From an uncultured Saprospiraceae bacterium (GTDB lineage Bacteria; Bacteroidota; Bacteroidia; Chitinophagales; Saprospiraceae): 39,924 nucleotides of DNA. Where the stretch lies: contig CALDTJ010000258.1 in assembly GCA_937924145.1 (NCBI GenBank), forward strand, positions 1-39,924. The letters are read 5' to 3'. Shown in pieces: positions 36,206 through 39,924 of this stretch. Position 1 is the first letter of the stretch; each line of letters begins with the position of its first letter. The position numbers and the translations under genes are program-made. A model generated the notes under the pieces. That model made no database searches. It had not been told where the DNA came from and was given only the letters and a program-made list of their open reading frames with translations.

Positions 36206-39200
36206 ATGTTTCATTTTAAACTTCATTCCTATGCTGTCAAGTCAGCACTAGTCTTTCTATTATTTTTTGGATGGGCTTCATCCATTTTTTGCCAAACAAT
36301 GACGGTTAATGCAGTCCCCAACGATGCTTACATTGATATTAGTTGGGACATAGACCAACCCGCTGGGCAATCCGTTCCAAATGGCGTATTTTTTGAATTG
36401 AAAAATGGCAGTTCAGTGTTATTTTCTTCTCAGTTGACTGAAACGGAGGCGACTCCAAATTTTACTTTTCAGGACAGTTACCGACACTTCGTTGGACCTA
36501 ATGTTACTGCTGATTATACCATCAAGGTTTATAGAATTGGTTTTGGAAATGAGCTTTTATCGCTCAGTGAAACGGGTATAACTACCTCCCAACAAATCCC
36601 CACTTTAACGGCGACTACAGGAGATTTTGCAGATCGAGTGATCTTGAGTTGGACGAATACCTCAAAATTGGCAACTCGGACGCTCATTTATCGAAACGGT
36701 CAACAAATAGGACAGTTAGAAAGTACCGATGAATTGAATGAAAATTATGTTTTTATAGATTCTTTTAGCACCGCTACTAATAGCTTGGTCAATGGAGAAA
36801 ATTACAACTATTGCCTCCAGCCTTTTTATATTCCGCTCAATCAATCTTATGCGCAAGCTTGTGGACTAGGTGGCACTTTTGACATGGGACTAAGTGCAAG
36901 TGACGGTACTTTTACCGATAAAGTAAGTTTGGTTTGGAACGATGTTGCTGCTTTTGCGGATATGTTAGAAATAGTGGCGGACGGAACAGTTATTCAGACC
37001 TTGCCTGCGACTGCTACTAGTTACGATGTGACGAATATCGTTCCTGGAAAAATTGTGAGTTATGGGCTGCAAATTATCAAAAATGGACAAGCCATTGTAA
37101 CTGACTTTGATGATGGAAATGTGCCCCCGAATGGACAGATTTCTGGACGGATTTTGACCAAAACGGGCAACTTCGCCTTGGCAAACGTCAAAGTAGTTTT
37201 AGAGACTACGGTTTTAGGTGCAGCCATTAAAGATACCGTTTTTTCTGATAATAATGGTTTTTACGAATTTACGGATATTTACTACGGGCAACAAGCGAGT
37301 ATAGAAATTAAACCCATAAAACCAAGTTTTACGTTTACCACACCTGAAAAGTTGATCCCCTTAAATACGCAACAACCCCAAAAAACGGGGATTGACTTTT
37401 TACAGGTGGAGTCTTTCCAAATCGACTCCACTTTGACCTTTCCAACCGTTGAAATCAACAATTTCCAAACGACTCCTCAACCAGATCAACACTCGGTTTT
37501 AGTAACATTTGACTACAATGCTAGCAATGTTTTTAGCCGATTGAATTTTAATATAAAAAGAGGAAAGGATTTATTGACCATTGCAGCATCCAATACCACC
37601 ACAGGTACTATTTCCTATAAAGACACTACTGGTATTCCAAATGGTATTTACAATTATGAAGTTCGGGCTTATGGCTTTTTTGATGTAGATGGTGACGGAG
37701 ATCTGTATGCGATAGAAGAGGTAGCAAATGTACCAACAACTTACCCAGAGGTAAAGGTGACAGAGAATTTTACTGGTACTAGGAATGATAATAAAGGGGT
37801 GGTAGATTTATCGTGGACTTATGCTGCTAGCAATTACGAAGGCTTTAAATTGAGAAGAAATAATGAACTCATTGCTACAATCGCTCCAAATGCCGTTGGT
37901 ACATACGAGGATAATTCAGGTGTTGCGGGAGAAATTTCTAACTATGCCTTAACGGCATTTCGCACCGTCGGTGAGATAGATTATGAATCTGCGCCATTGG
38001 AGGTGAGTGGGATAGTTTATCCAAGTATACCATCGCCAAATAATTTTACAGCAATGGCAGGAATAGATCAAGTTCTGCTGAATTGGGAATTACCTACCAA
38101 TTTAGCACCACTAGATCCTGACTATAATTTTACGGGTTTTCAAATAATACGAAACGATGAACCAATCGGAGTGATTTATCGAGGTTTCCCTTTCGAATAT
38201 ACCGATTTAACAGGTATTCCTAATGAAAATTATACTTACAAAATTCGAGCATTCAAAGAATTAGCGGATACCACGGCTTATGCTAATGAAGAAATGGCAA
38301 TGGTCACCTTTCCAGCAGTTTCCACTACGAATAATTTTATTGCCTCGGACGGGACAGTCGATTTTTTAGTGAATTTAAGTTGGAATGCAGTCAACTCCGA
38401 TAATATTAATGGTTTCATCTTGTATTTTGATGGAGATTCCATTGCTACGCTACCCGTACAACAAACTTCCTACTCAACTTTTGCGAATCATGCTGCGCCA
38501 ATGACTTATGAGGTTAGACCTTATAGGGAAGTTAATGGTCAGATCTATACAGCAACTGGTAGCACAGATACTGGATTCCCTAATTTACCTGCCGTTGGTT
38601 TAGCACCGATCACTAATTTTATGGCGAGTGATGACTTAGCCAATCAGGTCGTCTTAACTTGGGAATACCCTTCTTTTGTTTTAGCCGATTTTACCGTCTA
38701 TCGAGACGGAGTGGAAATAGGAACAGTGAAAGCAGGCAATCGAAAATTTTGTGATACTGCACCAGTTGTAGGTCAAAATCATTTATACCAAATCAAAGGG
38801 GAGTTCATGGGCGAATTTTCGGATATGGCTGCGGACTATGGAAAAGTTAGGTCCAAACAACGGATAACTGGAACGGTAGCCAGTGCGGTCAACCAAAGAG
38901 GAATGTCGAATGTACGGATTGATGCTAGATCGGGTAATTTTCATGTTTTTACGACCACAGATTCTACTGGTGTTTATTGTTTTGAGGATATTCCAGTAGT
39001 AGGCAATATCACCTTGACGGCTGATGCCACGAATGCTGATTTTGTAGAAAATCCAAAGATGATTGCAGCAGATGGTTTGAGTCATTTCGTGGTCAATTTC
39101 CAAAATAATTTTGAACCGACTTTAGTAGACTTTACCTCTGCGGCGGTGGTAGATACGCTAATTTTAAATAATTTGGATTGCCCGAATGGGGTCAAATTAA

Positions 39201-39924
39201 GTTGGACTACGACCAATAATAATTATGATGGTTTTGAAGTGACGAGAGGAGTAAAAGTGATTGCATTGATTCAGAAAGGTCAACCATTATTTTATGAAGA
39301 TACCTTAGCTAGTCCTGGGGTATTACAAACTTATCAGGTTCGTGCCTACTTGGATGGTGAAATAAGAACCTATACCGAACCTTTTTCGAATGCTTTGATT
39401 ACCAATAATTTAGCACCCGCAGCCAGTTTAGATGCTAACGTGATTGACGGAGGCAATGCTTTTGATATTGTTTGGAGTCATCCTTGTGATGAGCACAGTT
39501 ACTATCAGCTAGAACGAGATGGCGAAATCTTAGACTTAATACCGACTGGAAGTCCGTTGCAATTTAGAGATACCACAGGCGTACCTGGAGCCTTATATAC
39601 TTATAGTGTGACGGCAGTTTGGGTGAGCGGGGGAGAAAAATATGAATCAGAGGCTGTCAACTTGCAGATTAATTATCCAGCAATTGAAAGAGTAGGAAAT
39701 CTGACCGCTACGGTCCCTTCGAATAATAATACGACAATTTCTATAGGGGTAATCGCTCCTATCTACTACTTAAATCAAATACAATTAGACTGGGAGTATG
39801 ATAGCGAATTTTGTAATGGATTTAGGATATATAGAGATGGTGAGCTGTTGACAACCTTAGATTGTGAAACTAAAACCTTTAGTGATTTTTATGGAGTTCC
39901 TGGAGTTGTATATGAATACGAAGT
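36206..39924 (+). CDS. Very large secreted fibronectin-type-III-repeat protein with carboxypeptidase-regulatory-like domains (partial, runs off window end)
   Basis: ATG at 36206, signal peptide MFHFKLHSYAVKSALVFLLFFFGWASSIFCQ; sampled translations at the start, the middle (NFTAMAGIDQVLLNWELP) and the end (ELLTTLDCETKTFSDFYGVPGVVYEYEV) share one frame; repeated FnIII-like xxVxLxWxxP...GFxIxRDGExI...FxDTTGVPGxxYxYxVxA; CarboxypepD_reg-like GQISGRILTKTGNFALANVKVVLE..DNNGFYEFTDI and RITGTVASAVNQRGMSNVRIDA..DSTGVYCFEDI. Confidence 0.9.
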   Translation, partial: MFHFKLHSYAVKSALVFLLFFGWASSIFCQTMTVNAVPNDAYIDISWDIDQPAGQSVPNGVFFELKNGSSVLFSSQLTETEATPNFTFQDSYRHFVGPNVTADYTIKVYRIGFGNELLSLSETGITTSQQIPTLTATTGDFADRVILSWTNTSKLATRTLIYRNGQQIGQLESTDELNENYVFIDSFSTATNSLVNGENYNYCLQPFYIPLNQSYAQACGLGGTFDMGLSASDGTFTDKVSLVWNDVAAFADMLEIVADGTVIQTLPATATSYDVTNIVPGKIVSYGLQIIKNGQAIVTDFDDGNVPPNGQISGRILTKTGNFALANVKVVLETTVLGAAIKDTVFSDNNGFYEFTDIYYGQQASIEIKPIKPSFTFTTPEKLIPLNTQQPQKTGIDFLQVESFQIDSTLTFPTVEINNFQTTPQPDQHSVLVTFDYNASNVFSRLNFNIKRGKDLLTIAASNTTTGTISYKDTTGIPNGIYNYEVRAYGFFDVDGDGDLYAIEEVANVPTTYPEVKVTENFTGTRNDNKGVVDLSWTYAASNYEGFKLRRNNELIATIAPNAVGTYEDNSGVAGEISNYALTAFRTVGEIDYESAPLEVSGIVYPSIPSPNNFTAMAGIDQVLLNWELPTNLAPLDPDYNFTGFQIIRNDEPIGVIYRGFPFEYTDLTGIPNENYTYKIRAFKELADTTAYANEEMAMVTFPAVSTTNNFIASDGTVDFLVNLSWNAVNSDNINGFILYFDGDSIATLPVQQTSYSTFANHAAPMTYEVRPYREVNGQIYTATGSTDTGFPNLPAVGLAPITNFMASDDLANQVVLTWEYPSFVLADFTVYRDGVEIGTVKAGNRKFCDTAPVVGQNHLYQIKGEFMGEFSDMAADYGKVRSKQRITGTVASAVNQRGMSNVRIDARSGNFHVFTTTDSTGVYCFEDIPVVGNITLTADATNADFVENPKMIAADGLSHFVVNFQNNFEPTLVDFTSAAVVDTLILNNLDCPNGVKLSWTTTNNNYDGFEVTRGVKVIALIQKGQPLFYEDTLASPGVLQTYQVRAYLDGEIRTYTEPFSNALITNNLAPAASLDANVIDGGNAFDIVWSHPCDEHSYYQLERDGEILDLIPTGSPLQFRDTTGVPGALYTYSVTAVWVSGGEKYESEAVNLQINYPAIERVGNLTATVPSNNNTTISIGVIAPIYYLNQIQLDWEYDSEFCNGFRIYRDGELLTTLDCETKTFSDFYGVPGVVYEYE

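Noticed and set aside
38783-39103. Minus-strand 106-aa ORF
   Set aside because: Antisense to the giant FnIII reading frame, which is in frame with signal peptide and repeats; reported only because the real gene lacks a stop in the window.
1-39924. tRNA/rRNA genes, integrase or transposase genes, prophage
   Set aside because: None recognised on either strand; small repeats only.

Overview
A roughly 40 kb chromosomal window from an AT-rich Bacteroidota genome, Saprospiraceae-like by gene content (T9SS C-terminal sorting domains, SusC/FecA-like TonB receptor, a TAnnTTTG-type promoter, many intergenic palindromes). Most of it is ordinary housekeeping or accessory coding sequence: ATP-grasp protein, M17 leucyl aminopeptidase, an unusual S8 subtilase, ECF sigma factor, OtsA-OtsB fusion, two APH-family kinases, thioredoxin-like protein, RhlE-type DEAD-box helicase, DUF1801/glycerate kinase/two exported proteins in a tight operon, GH3, ParE/RelE toxin with cognate partner, GyrI-like membrane protein + SGNH hydrolase, PIF1-like helicase with HRDC and a Myb/HTH tail, GNAT, GH130 lipoprotein, DUF4345, VOC protein, two T9SS cargo proteins, TonB receptor and an AraC-TolB-TPR membrane regulator. 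A very large secreted FnIII-repeat protein (from 36206) runs off the window end and is missing from the supplied ORF track. The points most worth a second look are: (1) a deletion-generated chimera joining the start of a PEP-mutase/ICL-like gene to the active-site end of an O6-alkylguanine-DNA alkyltransferase; (2) a putatively cytoplasmic subtilase with an N-terminal CxxC...CxxC module and a C-terminal AMPK-beta/CBM48-like glycan-binding domain; (3) an orphan C-terminal fragment of a Tet(M)-like/EF-G-like ribosomal GTPase; (4) a dense set of palindromic and nested inverted-repeat elements, including one abutting the otsAB start codon and one apparently inserted in frame in a signal-peptide N-region; (5) direct-repeat operator-like sequences between the AraC regulator and the giant FnIII gene. 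I did not recognise a clearly new multi-gene defence or biosynthetic system. No tools were run: family calls are motif recognition by eye, and complementarities were read by eye.
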